From Hydrotalea sandarakina (GTDB lineage Bacteria; Bacteroidota; Bacteroidia; Chitinophagales; Chitinophagaceae), in the NCBI RefSeq assembly GCF_003254115.1, contig NZ_QKZV01000001.1, forward strand, positions 217,585 to 281,584: 64,000 bases of DNA, read 5' to 3'. Below the pieces are notes generated by a model, which was not told where the DNA came from, ran no database searches, and was given only the letters and a program-made list of their open reading frames with translations. Of the stretch, positions 55,625 through 64,000 are shown in pieces. Position 1 is the first letter of the stretch; the number at the start of each line of letters is the position of its first letter. The position numbers and the translations under genes are program-made.

Positions 55625-56788
55625 ATGATGGAATGGCTTTTTTGGATAGCTTTTTTACTGTTGTTGTATACGTACATATTGTATCCAATAATACTTTTAT
55701 GTATTGTAAGGTTCTTCAGAAAAAAAACGTTCAAACCTAATACAATTCTATCTACAAATTATCCTTCTGTAGCTTTAATTATACCTGCTTATAATGAAGC
55801 TGAATGTATTCGCGAAAAAATTGAGAATTCTTTAAATTTAATATATCCCGCTCAATTATCCATCATAGTTGTAACAGACGGTTCAACAGATGGGACTGAA
55901 ACTATTGTTGCTTCATATAATGAAGTAGAATTATTGCATTACCCCAAACGTTTGGGTAAAATTGAAGCAATGAAAGCTGCATTGAATCAAGCTAAAGCCG
56001 ATGTATTAGTGTTTACCGATGCAAACTCACTATTAAATACCAATTGTTTGTTGCAATTAATTCCACACTTTTCAAATTCAAGTATAGCAGCAGTTTCGGG
56101 CGAAAAGAAAATTATTTTAACCAACATAGAAGATGCTATGTTAGGCGAGGGGGTTTATTGGAAATATGAGTCCTTTATAAAAAAAATGGAAGCCAGATTT
56201 AATACTGTAATTGGTATGCCGGGTGAATTATTTGCTATTCGTTCCGGTTTATTTCCGGAATTGCATGAAAATACCATTACAGAAGATTTTGCTATTGCCA
56301 TGCAATTAATTGAGAATGGATATATTATTGCTTACGAACCGAATGCCATAGCTGCTGAAAAACCATCAGCTTCTATAAGGGATGAATTTAAACGCAAAAA
56401 AAGAATTGCGGCAGGCAGTATTCAAACTTTATTACGTACCCTGCATTTGTGTAACCCTTTTAAATATCCGGCTATTGCTTTTCAATACATTAGTCATAAA
56501 GTTTTGCGTTGGTTACTTATTCCTTTATTATTGCCAATTTTGTTCATTACTGCTTTTTATTTTTGGCAATTTGCTCATCTCAGTTTTTTTAAATGGATCT
56601 CTATCCTGCAAATTATATTTTACATTTTGGCATTTATTGGTTGGATTGCTGAGTGGAAACATGTTGCTTTAAAATGGCTGTACATTCCCTTTTATTATTG
56701 TTTTATGAATATTGCTATGCTGGCCGGAATGATCAATTATATATTAGGACGCCAACCAATTTTGTGGGAAAAAGCTATTCGTAAATAA
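55625..56788 (+). CDS. Membrane glycosyltransferase family 2 protein
   Basis: A 387-residue inverting glycosyltransferase. It has an N-terminal membrane helix (LFWIAFLLLLYTYILYPIILL) and a GT-A domain (VALIIPAYNEAECIREKIENSL, VTDGSTDGT, VFTDANSLL with the DxD-like Asp, ITEDFAIAMQL as the acceptor-site Glu-Asp). Three or four C-terminal helices follow (about 290-380). The layout resembles polysaccharide synthases such as PgaC/ICA-type enzymes. Donor and acceptor are not evident. It follows the small lipoprotein by 52 bases. The 230 bases after it show no gene. Confidence 0.9.
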   Translation: MMEWLFWIAFLLLLYTYILYPIILLCIVRFFRKKTFKPNTILSTNYPSVALIIPAYNEAECIREKIENSLNLIYPAQLSIIVVTDGSTDGTETIVASYNEVELLHYPKRLGKIEAMKAALNQAKADVLVFTDANSLLNTNCLLQLIPHFSNSSIAAVSGEKKIILTNIEDAMLGEGVYWKYESFIKKMEARFNTVIGMPGELFAIRSGLFPELHENTITEDFAIAMQLIENGYIIAYEPNAIAAEKPSASIRDEFKRKKRIAAGSIQTLLRTLHLCNPFKYPAIAFQYISHKVLRWLLIPLLLPILFITAFYFWQFAHLSFFKWISILQIIFYILAFIGWIAEWKHVALKWLYIPFYYCFMNIAMLAGMINYILGRQPILWEKAIRK

Positions 56789-57015
56789 AACAAGTAACTA
56801 TAAGAACTTCATTACATTTTATGACTCCTTAATTGGCTGGTATATATTCTTTCAAACACTAGTTAGTATACCCAATGTTTATTTGCTTAATGAATGCAAT
56901 TTATTCTGTTTGAATTTTTTTGTGAATAGCATCTATTCTTTTATTGAAATGATGCTGTTCGGTTTAGACTTTGGCAGAAAAAGTAAAATGTGTTTATGTT
57001 AGATACGTTATGAAC

Positions 57016-57045
57016 AAAAAAAACGAAACAGAAACTGTTTCGTTT
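57016..57045 (-). terminator. Terminator of tRNA-Val
   Basis: An 11-bp perfect stem (57021-57031 with 57035-57045) with a 3-base loop is followed on the minus strand by a T run. It starts at the last base of the tRNA CCA end. Confidence 0.85.
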
Positions 57046-57122
57046 GGTGGGAGTTGACGGGATCGAACCGCCGACCCTCTGCTTGTAAGGCAGATGCTCT
57101 AAACCAGCTGAGCTAAACTCCC
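57045..57122 (-). tRNA. tRNA-Val (anticodon TAC)
   Basis: The minus strand folds as a complete tRNA: acceptor stem GGGAGTT/AACTCCC, D-arm GCTC...GAGC, anticodon arm TCTGC-CTTACAA-GCAGA with anticodon TAC, and T-arm GGCGG-TTCGATC-CCGTC. The CCA end is encoded (57045-57047). It has its own consensus promoter and terminator, so it is transcribed alone. Confidence 0.97.
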
Positions 57123-57145
57123 TTCATTGTTGTTGTTTGGGAGTG

Positions 57146-57176
57146 CAAAAATAGGTGCTGAAAAATATCTACCAAA
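57146..57176 (-). promoter_or_regulatory. Consensus Bacteroidota promoter of tRNA-Val
   Basis: The minus strand reads TTTG (complement of 57173-57176), 19 bases, then TATTTTTG (complement of 57146-57153). This is the exact TTTG-N19-TAnnTTTG pattern of the primary sigma factor in Bacteroidota, placed about 24 bases before the tRNA. Confidence 0.8.
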
Positions 57177-57185
57177 AAAATTTTT

Positions 57186-57476
57186 TTAATTTAGTTGTAA
57201 AGCGGGTAAACGGTACTGTGTACTGTCGTATAATAACAAGCTTTCAATACTATATTGCCAAAACTTATTTAGTGGCATTTTATTAATGTACTTTATTACT
57301 TCTTCTTTAGTATCGGCATTCATGGTAATCCAAACGGTTTGACTTTCCATACTAACGGCATAACTTTCAATAATACCTTTATTCATCAAATAATTAATAT
57401 ATGTACGATGTGAAGGTAATAAAGTCAAAATCTCATCATCTAAAGTAAATTGCACAATTACTTGAAATTTGTTCAT
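57186..57476 (-). CDS. Small protein, YciI/muconolactone-isomerase-like fold
   Basis: A 96-residue soluble protein. The pattern FQVIVQFTL...LPSHRTYINYLMNKGIIESYAVSMESQTVWITMNADTKEEVIKYINKMPLNKFWQYSIESL suggests a ferredoxin-like dimeric alpha/beta-barrel domain similar to YciI or muconolactone isomerase. The fold call is by pattern only; function is unknown. It lies upstream of the tRNA gene on the same strand, divergent from the DUF486 gene. Confidence 0.7.
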   Translation of the reverse strand: MNKFQVIVQFTLDDEILTLLPSHRTYINYLMNKGIIESYAVSMESQTVWITMNADTKEEVIKYINKMPLNKFWQYSIESLLLYDSTQYRLPALQLN

Positions 57477-57665
57477 GAGGCTGATTTTTCAATTTCACAA
57501 TTTAAATTCATCTCACAAGTTACAACAATATTCATGCTTTTTTTGTTTTTTATGGCAATTTGTCAATGATAGCATGCCAATTATGGCAGAACTATTAAAT
57601 TGCATTATCATTTTGATGCATCATTATATTGATTTACTAAAGTTTTTTACAAATAATTCTTTAAA

Positions 57666-57995
57666 ATGAAGACAATAGGACTACTCATTGTTTCTAACAT
57701 TTTTATGACGTTTGCCTGGTACTGGCATTTAAAAGCAACGGGCGTGCCTTTATGGAAGACCATTGTAATTAGTTGGTCAATTGCTTTCTTTGAATATTGT
57801 TTAACAGTTCCGGCCAATAGAATTGGGTTTTTAGAGGGGTGGAATGGTTTTCAGTTAAAAATTATTCAAGAAGTAATAACGCTAATAATTTTTTCTTTTT
57901 TCGCAGTGTTATATTTAAAAGAACCATTGCGTTGGAATTATGTGGTTAGTTTTGGATTAGTATTGGGTGCCGTTTATTTTGCTTTCAAAAAATAA
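57666..57995 (+). CDS. DUF486/DMT-family small membrane protein
   Basis: A 109-residue protein with four membrane helices. FMTFAWYWHLK, SWSIAFFEYCLTVPANRIGF, WNGFQLKIIQEVITLIIFSFFAVLYLKEPLRWNYVVSFGLVLGAVYFAFKK match the DUF486 (DMT-like) family. It is small-multidrug-resistance-like in size; the substrate is unknown. It starts at ATG 57666 and is separate from its neighbours. Confidence 0.9.
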   Translation: MKTIGLLIVSNIFMTFAWYWHLKATGVPLWKTIVISWSIAFFEYCLTVPANRIGFLEGWNGFQLKIIQEVITLIIFSFFAVLYLKEPLRWNYVVSFGLVLGAVYFAFKK

Positions 57996-58019
57996 TGCTT
58001 CCCGCAATTCACAGATTTA

Positions 58020-59027
58020 TTATTTAAGATTTAGTTGGGCAATACGACCTTTATTCCCGGCTAAAAAAATGTTATTGTTTTGGGAAACAGCAATAGTATG
58101 AAAAGAAGCTGAACTAATTTTTTTCCAATGCATGCCATTGTCGTTACTTATATCAACACCTGAAGTGCCGCAACAAATCCATGTATTATTTTTTATGTGT
58201 TTTACGCAAGAACGATAACCGTTTGGCAATTGTTTAGGAACTATTAATTGAATGTGTGGTTTTGTTTCAATAACCACAGCGTTGCCTTTAGCAATGGTAT
58301 CGTGCATAAAATTACCACCTACTACTATACATGTGTGCTTATAACAATCCATTGAATTAGCGCCCTCAGTGGCGTTTCCTTGCAGCAATGGTAGTGGGTA
58401 TGCTTTTACAGGTGTATATAATACAGATGCTGTACCACCGGTTATCATCCAAGGCTCAAACTGATCTTTCCATACAAAAAGGTTGCTGTTACTGGCAGCA
58501 AAAAAAGCTTCTCCTTTCAATAATATGGGTATATTGTCAGTTTTTATTTGCCAGTTGTTACCTCCATTGTTGGTAAAAGCTAAAAAGGGTTGTTGATTAT
58601 GAATAGGATCGCCAACTACCCACCCGTGCTTAGCATTGGTAAAAAACAAGGCATCTAAAAACATTCCGGGTGTATTATTCTGCCAAACAATCTTCCATTC
58701 TTTTCCGCCATCATTGGTTTTTAAAATAACAGCAGGCTCGCCAACTGCTGCAATGATAGCTTCATTTGCATTGATGGCATATATCGATCTAAAGTCACGA
58801 TTGGCAAAATCTTTAACAGTTATCCATTCCCAATGCCGGCCGCCATCCAATGTTTTGGCAATTTGGCCGTTACTGCCTGTAGCCCATACAACATTTTTTC
58901 CTGCACAACTTAAAGCTCTAATAGAGGTGTTTTCATTGCTTTCAGCTATTATTTTAATTTGTTGTCCGGTAGCAATATCTAGATAAAATAAAAAGCAAGT
59001 GAACAAAATCAGTTTTGATAAATGCAT
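58020..59027 (-). CDS. Exported BNR/Ycf48-like repeat protein
   Basis: A 335-residue protein with a signal peptide (LSKLILFTCFLFYLDIATGQQ) and BNR/Ycf48-type beta-propeller repeats: VVWATGSNGQIAKTLDGGRHWEW, VGEPAVILKTNDGGKEWKIVW, GWVVGDPIHNQ...FTNNGGNNWQIKT, GVDISNDNGMHWKKI. Ycf48 helps photosystem II assembly in phototrophs; Bacteroidota homologues are exported and of unknown role, perhaps glycan or protein binding. It is divergent from tcdA. Confidence 0.85.
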   Translation of the reverse strand: MHLSKLILFTCFLFYLDIATGQQIKIIAESNENTSIRALSCAGKNVVWATGSNGQIAKTLDGGRHWEWITVKDFANRDFRSIYAINANEAIIAAVGEPAVILKTNDGGKEWKIVWQNNTPGMFLDALFFTNAKHGWVVGDPIHNQQPFLAFTNNGGNNWQIKTDNIPILLKGEAFFAASNSNLFVWKDQFEPWMITGGTASVLYTPVKAYPLPLLQGNATEGANSMDCYKHTCIVVGGNFMHDTIAKGNAVVIETKPHIQLIVPKQLPNGYRSCVKHIKNNTWICCGTSGVDISNDNGMHWKKISSASFHTIAVSQNNNIFLAGNKGRIAQLNLK

Positions 59028-59074
59028 TTTTCATTCATTTTTGCAAACGAAAATTACTTTAAAATTTTGAGTAT

Positions 59075-59809
59075 ATGTTGCCTTATTGGATGAGTAGAAC
59101 GAATTTGTTATTGCAAGAAGAAGCCATTAATGCTTTGCAATCAAAAAAAGTTTTGTTATTGGGTTTAGGTGGCGTGGGTGGAATTTGTGCGGAAATGCTA
59201 GTAAGAGCCGGTGTTGGTAATATAACCATTGTTGATAATGATAAAGTAGATGCCAGTAATATTAACCGTCAATTAATTGCTTTGCATTCAACCCTGCAAC
59301 AGCCTAAAGCAGAACTATGGCATAAGCGTTTATTAGATATTAATCCCAATTTGCAAGTTGAATATTTACAATTATTTGCCGATAAACAATGGATACGAAC
59401 ATACATTCAACCTGAAAAATTTGATTACGTAATTGATTGTATTGATACCCTTACTCCCAAAGTATTTCTACTGCAACATTGCGTTGAAAATAAAATTAAG
59501 ATTGTTAGTTCCATGGGGGCAGGTGGAAAAATCAATCCATTACTGGTACAAGCATGCGATATTTCCGAAACTTATGAATGCAACTTAGCCAAGTATGTTC
59601 GAAAAAAATTAAGAAAAGTAAACATTCGTAAAGGCATTAAAGTTGTTTTTAGTCCCGAAGTAACAATGCCCGGTAGTATCTTAGTAACTGAAAACGCAAA
59701 GCCCAAAAAATCAATTATAGGAACCATTAGTTATATGCCCGCTATTTTTGGTTGTACCATTGCCAGCGTGGTAATAACCGATTTGTTAGGACTAAAGATT
59801 CATAATTAG
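59075..59809 (+). CDS. tcdA: tRNA threonylcarbamoyladenosine dehydratase
   Basis: Cyclises t6A37 of tRNAs to ct6A using ATP. The 244-residue E1-like protein has the nucleotide-binding loop VLLLGLGGVGGICAEMLVRAGVGNITIVDNDKVDASNINRQ, then FDYVIDCIDTLTPKVFL and VSSMGAGGKINP, matching TcdA (CsdL, YgdL). A second possible start is ATG 59090 (MSRTNLLL). Its 3' end overlaps the convergent namZ gene by four bases. Confidence 0.93.
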   Translation: MLPYWMSRTNLLLQEEAINALQSKKVLLLGLGGVGGICAEMLVRAGVGNITIVDNDKVDASNINRQLIALHSTLQQPKAELWHKRLLDINPNLQVEYLQLFADKQWIRTYIQPEKFDYVIDCIDTLTPKVFLLQHCVENKIKIVSSMGAGGKINPLLVQACDISETYECNLAKYVRKKLRKVNIRKGIKVVFSPEVTMPGSILVTENAKPKKSIIGTISYMPAIFGCTIASVVITDLLGLKIHN

Positions 59810-60981
59810 TAAAGCAAATAGGGTTTTATTGTATGCTGCCAGGTATTTTCAACATTTAATAAGCCGGCTATTGCAGTTAAAAACTTGGTTAATGGCAAAT
59901 CAAATAAGCTTTCTGCATTTTTAATGCCGAGCAGCTTATCCAAATGCTTAACTCCTGACGGATTTACATTAGTAACATAATTTTCCCAAGCAAAATGTAT
60001 TGGATGTAAATCTTTAATAATTTTTATCAGCAGCAACCCGGTAAATACAGATTGGTATTTTTCTTTATCTATAATTTTCAGCTGCACGCCGTGGCATAGT
60101 TGGTTAGCAAATTTTCCTTGAGTTGGTATAAATTCAATAGTATTGGTGCCAACATAATTAGGCGATAATTGATTAAATGTTTTAGAAATTGCTAAAGCAT
60201 CCATCCATGGTGCTCCGGCAATTGTAAAAGCATAAGGTGTGCTGCGACCTTCTGAAATATTGGTGGCTTCTAAAAATGCCAACCCACCATAACAAAGTGC
60301 TGATTCAAAATGTTGAATGGCAGGGGAAGTAGGAATAAAAGGTAATCCCCATTCATTTTGAAAACTATTTCTATGATAATTGGCTATTTTAATTACAGAT
60401 AAAGGTGCATTCAATTTCATTTTTTGATTAAAATAATTGGCCAATTCACCTAAAGTACAGCTATGTCTAATGGGCATTGGCCATCGCCCAATAAATGAGG
60501 CGCAACTGCTATCTAGCATTGGGCCTTCCGATAAACTGATATTGCCTGAAATAGGATTGGGGCGGTCTGCAACAATCAAAGGAATTTGATAGGCAGCACT
60601 GGCTTCCAGTGCATAACTTAAAGTCCATAAGTAGGTATAAAATCTGGCACCAACATCCGGAATGTCAAATAACAAATAGTCAATCCCCTTTAAATCATCA
60701 GCTGAGGGTTGTAATTTTTTGCCATATAAACTAATAACAGGTAATTGTGTTAATGGGTCAATACCATCCGCTATAAATGCCCCATCTGCACCATTAACTT
60801 GCAAGCCATGTTCAGGTGAAAACAATAGTTGAATATTAAATTGATGTTGCAATAACGCCTGCCTGCCGGGCAATCCATCCTTGTTTTTGGCTGCATGGTT
60901 TGTAATTAAAGCAATGTTCTGATTGTGCCAAAAGGGTGGGTTATCTAACAATACATCTATTCCTGAAATAGGTGTTTGCAT
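59806..60981 (-). CDS. namZ: Exo-beta-N-acetylmuramidase NamZ (DUF1343)
   Basis: Cuts terminal MurNAc from peptidoglycan fragments, supporting cell-wall recycling. The 391-residue protein shows the DUF1343 signature: IALITNHAAKNKDGLPGRQALL, LFSPEHGLQ, YLLFDIPDVGARFYTYLWTLSYAL, VADRPNPISG, GLAFLEATNISEGRSTPYAF and GVQLKI. No signal peptide is seen in this copy (starts MQTPISGIDVLLDNPP), so it may act in the cytoplasm or the true start may differ. It is three bases downstream of the ykgJ-like gene. Confidence 0.9.
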   Translation of the reverse strand: MQTPISGIDVLLDNPPFWHNQNIALITNHAAKNKDGLPGRQALLQHQFNIQLLFSPEHGLQVNGADGAFIADGIDPLTQLPVISLYGKKLQPSADDLKGIDYLLFDIPDVGARFYTYLWTLSYALEASAAYQIPLIVADRPNPISGNISLSEGPMLDSSCASFIGRWPMPIRHSCTLGELANYFNQKMKLNAPLSVIKIANYHRNSFQNEWGLPFIPTSPAIQHFESALCYGGLAFLEATNISEGRSTPYAFTIAGAPWMDALAISKTFNQLSPNYVGTNTIEFIPTQGKFANQLCHGVQLKIIDKEKYQSVFTGLLLIKIIKDLHPIHFAWENYVTNVNPSGVKHLDKLLGIKNAESLFDLPLTKFLTAIAGLLNVENTWQHTIKPYLLY

Positions 60982-60984
60982 GGG

Positions 60985-61476
60985 TTAAGATTCATTTACA
61001 AACTTTAAAACAATTTTTAAATGCTCTACTACATTAAAAATAATAGGGCATCGGCTGTAATGCATAAAGGTAGTAAATGTACGCTTGTTAAATTCCGGAA
61101 TATGCAATGCCGGAAATTCTTTGCAACCCTGGAAGCGATGCTCATAAATACTACAGCTTAAATTCTTTAAAAAAGGGCAGGGTATGGCGTTGATTAATAA
61201 AGTAGATGAAATTCCTTCTTCTATATAGCTTTCATTAAATTGCGAACGAGGAATGTTTAGGTGTTTCGCAACAGCCGCTGCTTCAGCATCGGTAACATTA
61301 ATTAACAAACTTTTACAGCAATTGCCACAATGCCTGCAATCAATATAAGGTGTAATAGCCTCGTTTAAATTTTGTACGGCGGCATCAACTTGTTCTGAAG
61401 GAAAATTTTTGAGAAATGGTATAAATGCCTCATTTTCTGCTTCTTTTTTGCAGGCAACTGCAGCAATGGCCTGCAA
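60985..61476 (-). CDS. YkgJ-type zinc/iron cysteine-cluster protein
   Basis: A 163-residue protein with the CxxCGxCC cluster (CRHCGNCCKSLLINVTDAEAAAVAKHLNI), then CPFLKNLSCSIYEHRFQGCKEFP. This is the YkgJ/YeiW-type cysteine cluster that likely binds zinc or an Fe-S centre; function is unknown. No ATG precedes the conserved core in this frame; the start is the TTG at 61476, supported by a TAAGTTTG promoter box 35 bases upstream. It is likely in an operon with namZ. Confidence 0.85.
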   Translation of the reverse strand: MQAIAAVACKKEAENEAFIPFLKNFPSEQVDAAVQNLNEAITPYIDCRHCGNCCKSLLINVTDAEAAAVAKHLNIPRSQFNESYIEEGISSTLLINAIPCPFLKNLSCSIYEHRFQGCKEFPALHIPEFNKRTFTTFMHYSRCPIIFNVVEHLKIVLKFVNES

Positions 61477-61510
61477 ATTGGTTTCAATATGAAAATGTGG
61501 TGTGATAAAG

Positions 61511-61518
61511 CAAACTTA
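61511..61518 (-). promoter_or_regulatory. -7 promoter box of the ykgJ-like gene
   Basis: The minus strand reads TAAGTTTG, an exact TAnnTTTG match; the predicted leader to the TTG start is about 28 bases. No good -33 at the standard distance. Confidence 0.4.
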
Positions 61519-61593
61519 CAGTATTAAACCTGCAAAAAACAGATATTTCTAACCAAATTTTATCCACAATTCCTTTAAAAAGTAAAAACTTGC

Positions 61594-61623
61594 TTTGTAA
61601 AGTGCTTTGCAGGCTTAGATTTG
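61594..61623 (+). promoter_or_regulatory. Promoter of parE
   Basis: TTTG (61594-61597), 18 bases, then TAGATTTG (61616-61623), close to the TTTG-N19-TAnnTTTG consensus. It gives a leader of roughly 117 bases before the parE ATG at 61747. Confidence 0.5.
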
Positions 61624-61746
61624 CGGCACACAAAAGTTTCGCATTATTCAATAATGTTGATATTTTTTTTCGCTACCGCACAATGTTCACCTTTATTTTG
61701 GCTTTTGTGCATATATGCTACATTTAATGATTAAAATTGAAAACCT

Positions 61747-63633
61747 ATGGCAGCAGAACAATTTGGAAAATATACGGAAGATGATATTAAAAGCCTCGAC
61801 TGGAAAGACCATATCAGGCTTCGCCCGGGTATGTATATTGGTAAGTTGGGTGATGGTACTGCCCCTGATGATGGTATTTATGTGTTATTGAAAGAGGTGA
61901 TTGACAACTGTATTGATGAATATGCAATGGGCTTTGGAAAAAGTATCCAAATTCAGTTAGATGGAAAATCCATTCATGTTCGCGATTTTGGTCGTGGTAT
62001 TCCTTTAGGAAAACTGGTTGATGTAGTAAGCAAAATCAATACAGGTGCAAAATATGACAGCAAAGCCTTTCAGAAGAGCGTTGGTTTAAATGGTGTAGGT
62101 ACCAAAGCTGTAAACGCATTAAGTAGTCATTTTATGGTGGCTGCTTATCGCGATGGGAAAACGAAAATGGCTGAGTTTGAACGCGGTAAACTAATTAAAG
62201 AAACAAAAGAAGAAAAAACAACTGAGCCTAATGGTACTTTGGTATCGTTTACCCCCGATGAACAAATATTCAAAAATTATCATTTCAGAATTGACTTCAT
62301 TGAGAATCAATTACTGAATTACTGCTATTTAAATGCCGGATTGGTTATTCAATTCAACAATAAAAAATTTGTAAGTAAAAATGGTTTGTTGGATTTATTA
62401 CAACATAAAACCAACACCGATGAATTACGGTATCCCATTATACATTTAAAGGGTGAGGATATTGAAGTAGCCCTATCGCACAATAACGATTATGGTGAGG
62501 ATTTATATTCATTTGTAAATGGACAATATACCACACAGGGCGGTACGCATCAACAAGGTTTTAGAGAAGCGTTTGTAAAAGTAGCTCGTGATTTTTTTAA
62601 GAAAGATTATGAAGCATCTGATATACGTACCAGCATTGTGGCAGCCATTTCAATTCGTGTGCAGGAACCTGTATTTGAAAGCCAAACAAAAACCAAATTA
62701 GGTTCGCAACACATGTATGAAGGCGGACCATCCGTAAAAAAGTTTATTGAAGAATTTTTGGCTAAAGAATTAGATAATTTTCTACACAGAAATGCCTCTG
62801 TTGCCGATGCCCTAAAAAAGCGAATTGAACAAAGTGAAAGAGAGCGAAAAGAATTGGCAGGTATTAAAAAAATTGCCAATGAGCGTGCCAAAAAAGCCAA
62901 CTTACACAATAAAAAATTACGCGATTGCCGAATTCATTTCAATGATGAGCCGCCGGTAAAAAACCGTCAGGAATACATTGAACTTATGAACCAAACTACT
63001 TTGTTCATTACTGAGGGAGATAGTGCCAGTGGATCCATTACAAAATCGCGTCATGTTGATACACAGGCAGTGTTTAGCCTTAGGGGAAAACCTTTAAACA
63101 GCTATGGACTCACTAAAAAAATTGTGTACGAAAACGAAGAATTTAATTTGTTGCAACATGCATTAAATATTGAAGAAGGTATGGATGGATTGCGTTACAA
63201 GAATATTGTAATAGCTACTGATGCGGATGTAGATGGAATGCATATACGTTTGTTGCTAATGACTTTCTTCCTGCAATTTTTCCCCGAACTGGTAAAGCAA
63301 AACCATGTATTCATTTTAGAAACCCCTTTATTTCGTGTAAGGAATAAACAAGAAACCATTTATTGTTACGATGAAGCAGAAAAACAAGCTGCAGTGGCAA
63401 AACTGGGTAATAAACCTGAAATAACCCGTTTTAAAGGTCTGGGCGAAATTTCGCCTGAAGAGTTTGGTAAATTTATTGGTGCTGATATACGCTTGCAACC
63501 CGTATTGCTGGAACAAGGTGATCATATACAGCAATTGTTAGAATACTATATGGGTAAAAACACACCACAGCGCCAAGAATTTATTATTGAAAATTTAAGA
63601 GTTGAACTGGATTTAATTGAAGAAACCGTTTAA
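61747..63633 (+). CDS. parE: DNA topoisomerase IV subunit B
   Basis: ATPase subunit of the type IIA enzyme that unlinks daughter chromosomes. The 628-residue protein has the GHKL ATP site ([42 protein letters not shown]) and a transducer region. The TOPRIM domain has [36 protein letters not shown] and [19 protein letters not shown]. Length and the absence of the gyrase-B insert fit ParE in Bacteroidota. A GyrB label is the alternative. It is followed 12 bases on by a DUF1835 gene. Confidence 0.92.
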   Translation: MAAEQFGKYTEDDIKSLDWKDHIRLRPGMYIGKLGDGTAPDDGIYVLLKEVIDNCIDEYAMGFGKSIQIQLDGKSIHVRDFGRGIPLGKLVDVVSKINTGAKYDSKAFQKSVGLNGVGTKAVNALSSHFMVAAYRDGKTKMAEFERGKLIKETKEEKTTEPNGTLVSFTPDEQIFKNYHFRIDFIENQLLNYCYLNAGLVIQFNNKKFVSKNGLLDLLQHKTNTDELRYPIIHLKGEDIEVALSHNNDYGEDLYSFVNGQYTTQGGTHQQGFREAFVKVARDFFKKDYEASDIRTSIVAAISIRVQEPVFESQTKTKLGSQHMYEGGPSVKKFIEEFLAKELDNFLHRNASVADALKKRIEQSERERKELAGIKKIANERAKKANLHNKKLRDCRIHFNDEPPVKNRQEYIELMNQTTLFITEGDSASGSITKSRHVDTQAVFSLRGKPLNSYGLTKKIVYENEEFNLLQHALNIEEGMDGLRYKNIVIATDADVDGMHIRLLLMTFFLQFFPELVKQNHVFILETPLFRVRNKQETIYCYDEAEKQAAVAKLGNKPEITRFKGLGEISPEEFGKFIGADIRLQPVLLEQGDHIQQLLEYYMGKNTPQRQEFIIENLRVELDLIEETV

Positions 63634-63645
63634 AAAATTTTAAGC

Positions 63646-64000
63646 ATGACGCATATTGTTTTTAATGCTGCCGATGCAGAAGTTCTAAAAAAAGCTATGG
63701 AGCTTGATGAATCGCTTTTGGGTGATGTTGTTGAGATAAAAGATGATTATGCTGTTGGACCCGTTATTGATATTTATGAAACGTACGGTTATCAGTCAAG
63801 AAGAAATTGGTGGCAGGAAGTGCTGGAAAATTCACCTTACACAGGGCAATTGGACATACTTGATGACAAGTTAACGGTACACAATTTGTGTAATAAATTA
63901 AAAGAAGACAGTAATCTCCAGGTTTGGATTTGGATGGGGCAAAACGCACACGATGTATGCGGTTATTACTGGTTAATGTCGCAACTGGGTGCTTTTCAGG
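63646..64000 (+). CDS. DUF1835 domain protein (partial, runs off the right edge)
   Basis: 118 codons are visible from ATG 63646: THIVFNAADAEVLKKAMELD, LGDVVEIKDDYAVGPVIDIY, RRNWWQEVLEN and VWIWMGQNAHDVCGYYWLMSQL. These match the DUF1835 N-terminal domain, whose function is unknown. It starts 12 bases after parE, so is probably cotranscribed. The 3' end is outside the window. Confidence 0.85.
   Translation, partial: MTHIVFNAADAEVLKKAMELDESLLGDVVEIKDDYAVGPVIDIYETYGYQSRRNWWQEVLENSPYTGQLDILDDKLTVHNLCNKLKEDSNLQVWIWMGQNAHDVCGYYWLMSQLGAFQ

Noticed and set aside
57469-57669. A 66-codon plus-strand ORF between the YciI-like and DUF486 genes
   Set aside because: It overlaps the start of the minus-strand gene, has low-complexity aromatic/Leu content, and shows no domain or promoter.

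Overview
The window comes from a low-GC (roughly mid-30s % by eye) member of the Bacteroidota, most likely a Chitinophagaceae-like organism. The evidence is a SusC/SusD pair, Bacteroidota-type promoters (TTTG-N19-TAnnTTTG, exact in front of the tRNA), DUF4294, DUF1573, DUF1835 and ASPIC/UnbV FG-GAP proteins, tricorn-like and DPP-IV-like secreted peptidases, and almost no Shine-Dalgarno sequences. Many reading frames extend upstream to TTG codons; I trimmed these to the first convincing ATG, using promoter boxes, signal peptides and family lengths.

Layout. 1-6.3 kb: a type II-C CRISPR-Cas locus on the minus strand (cas9, cas1, cas2), with a divergently transcribed tracrRNA just upstream of cas9. 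No CRISPR array lies in the window; it is probably beyond the left edge. 6.4-8.6 kb: a secreted DPP-IV-like peptidase. 8.8-9.05 kb: a two-helix membrane protein frame interrupted by one in-frame TAA. 9.3-19.5 kb: a potassium-uptake island. It holds an NtrC-type response regulator, an enhancer-like palindrome, a sigma-54 -24/-12 promoter, kdpF (25 codons), kdpA, kdpB, kdpC, a porin, a KdpD reduced to its N-terminal sensor half, and a separate HAMP/PAS histidine kinase. 19.5-39.9 kb: housekeeping and accessory genes, mostly on the minus strand (tricorn protease, glutaminyl cyclase, ychF, a cysteine-free cobB sirtuin, EVE protein, ribH, pdhA, transporters, radical SAM). 40-43.6 kb: cytochrome c maturation genes ccmE (Cys-type) and ccmF, then DUF4294. 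43.6-44.6 kb: aat and clpS, the N-degron pair. 44.7-56.8 kb: AraC regulator, susC, susD, a terminator, then a large FG-GAP/ASPIC lipoprotein, DUF1573 protein, small lipoprotein and GT2 enzyme. 57-64 kb: tRNA-Val, DUF486, Ycf48-like, tcdA, namZ, ykgJ-like, parE and the start of a DUF1835 gene.

The strongest system-level reading is the kdp island. Usually a single KdpD kinase and an OmpR-type KdpE control kdpFABC. Here the sensor domain, the kinase and an AAA+ sigma-54 activator are three separate genes, and the DNA in front of kdpF carries both a sigma-54 promoter and a palindrome at enhancer distance. The second strong observation is the tracrRNA, whose anti-repeat lets the 5' part of the unseen CRISPR repeat be predicted. 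All calls come from reading the sequence; no database search was run.
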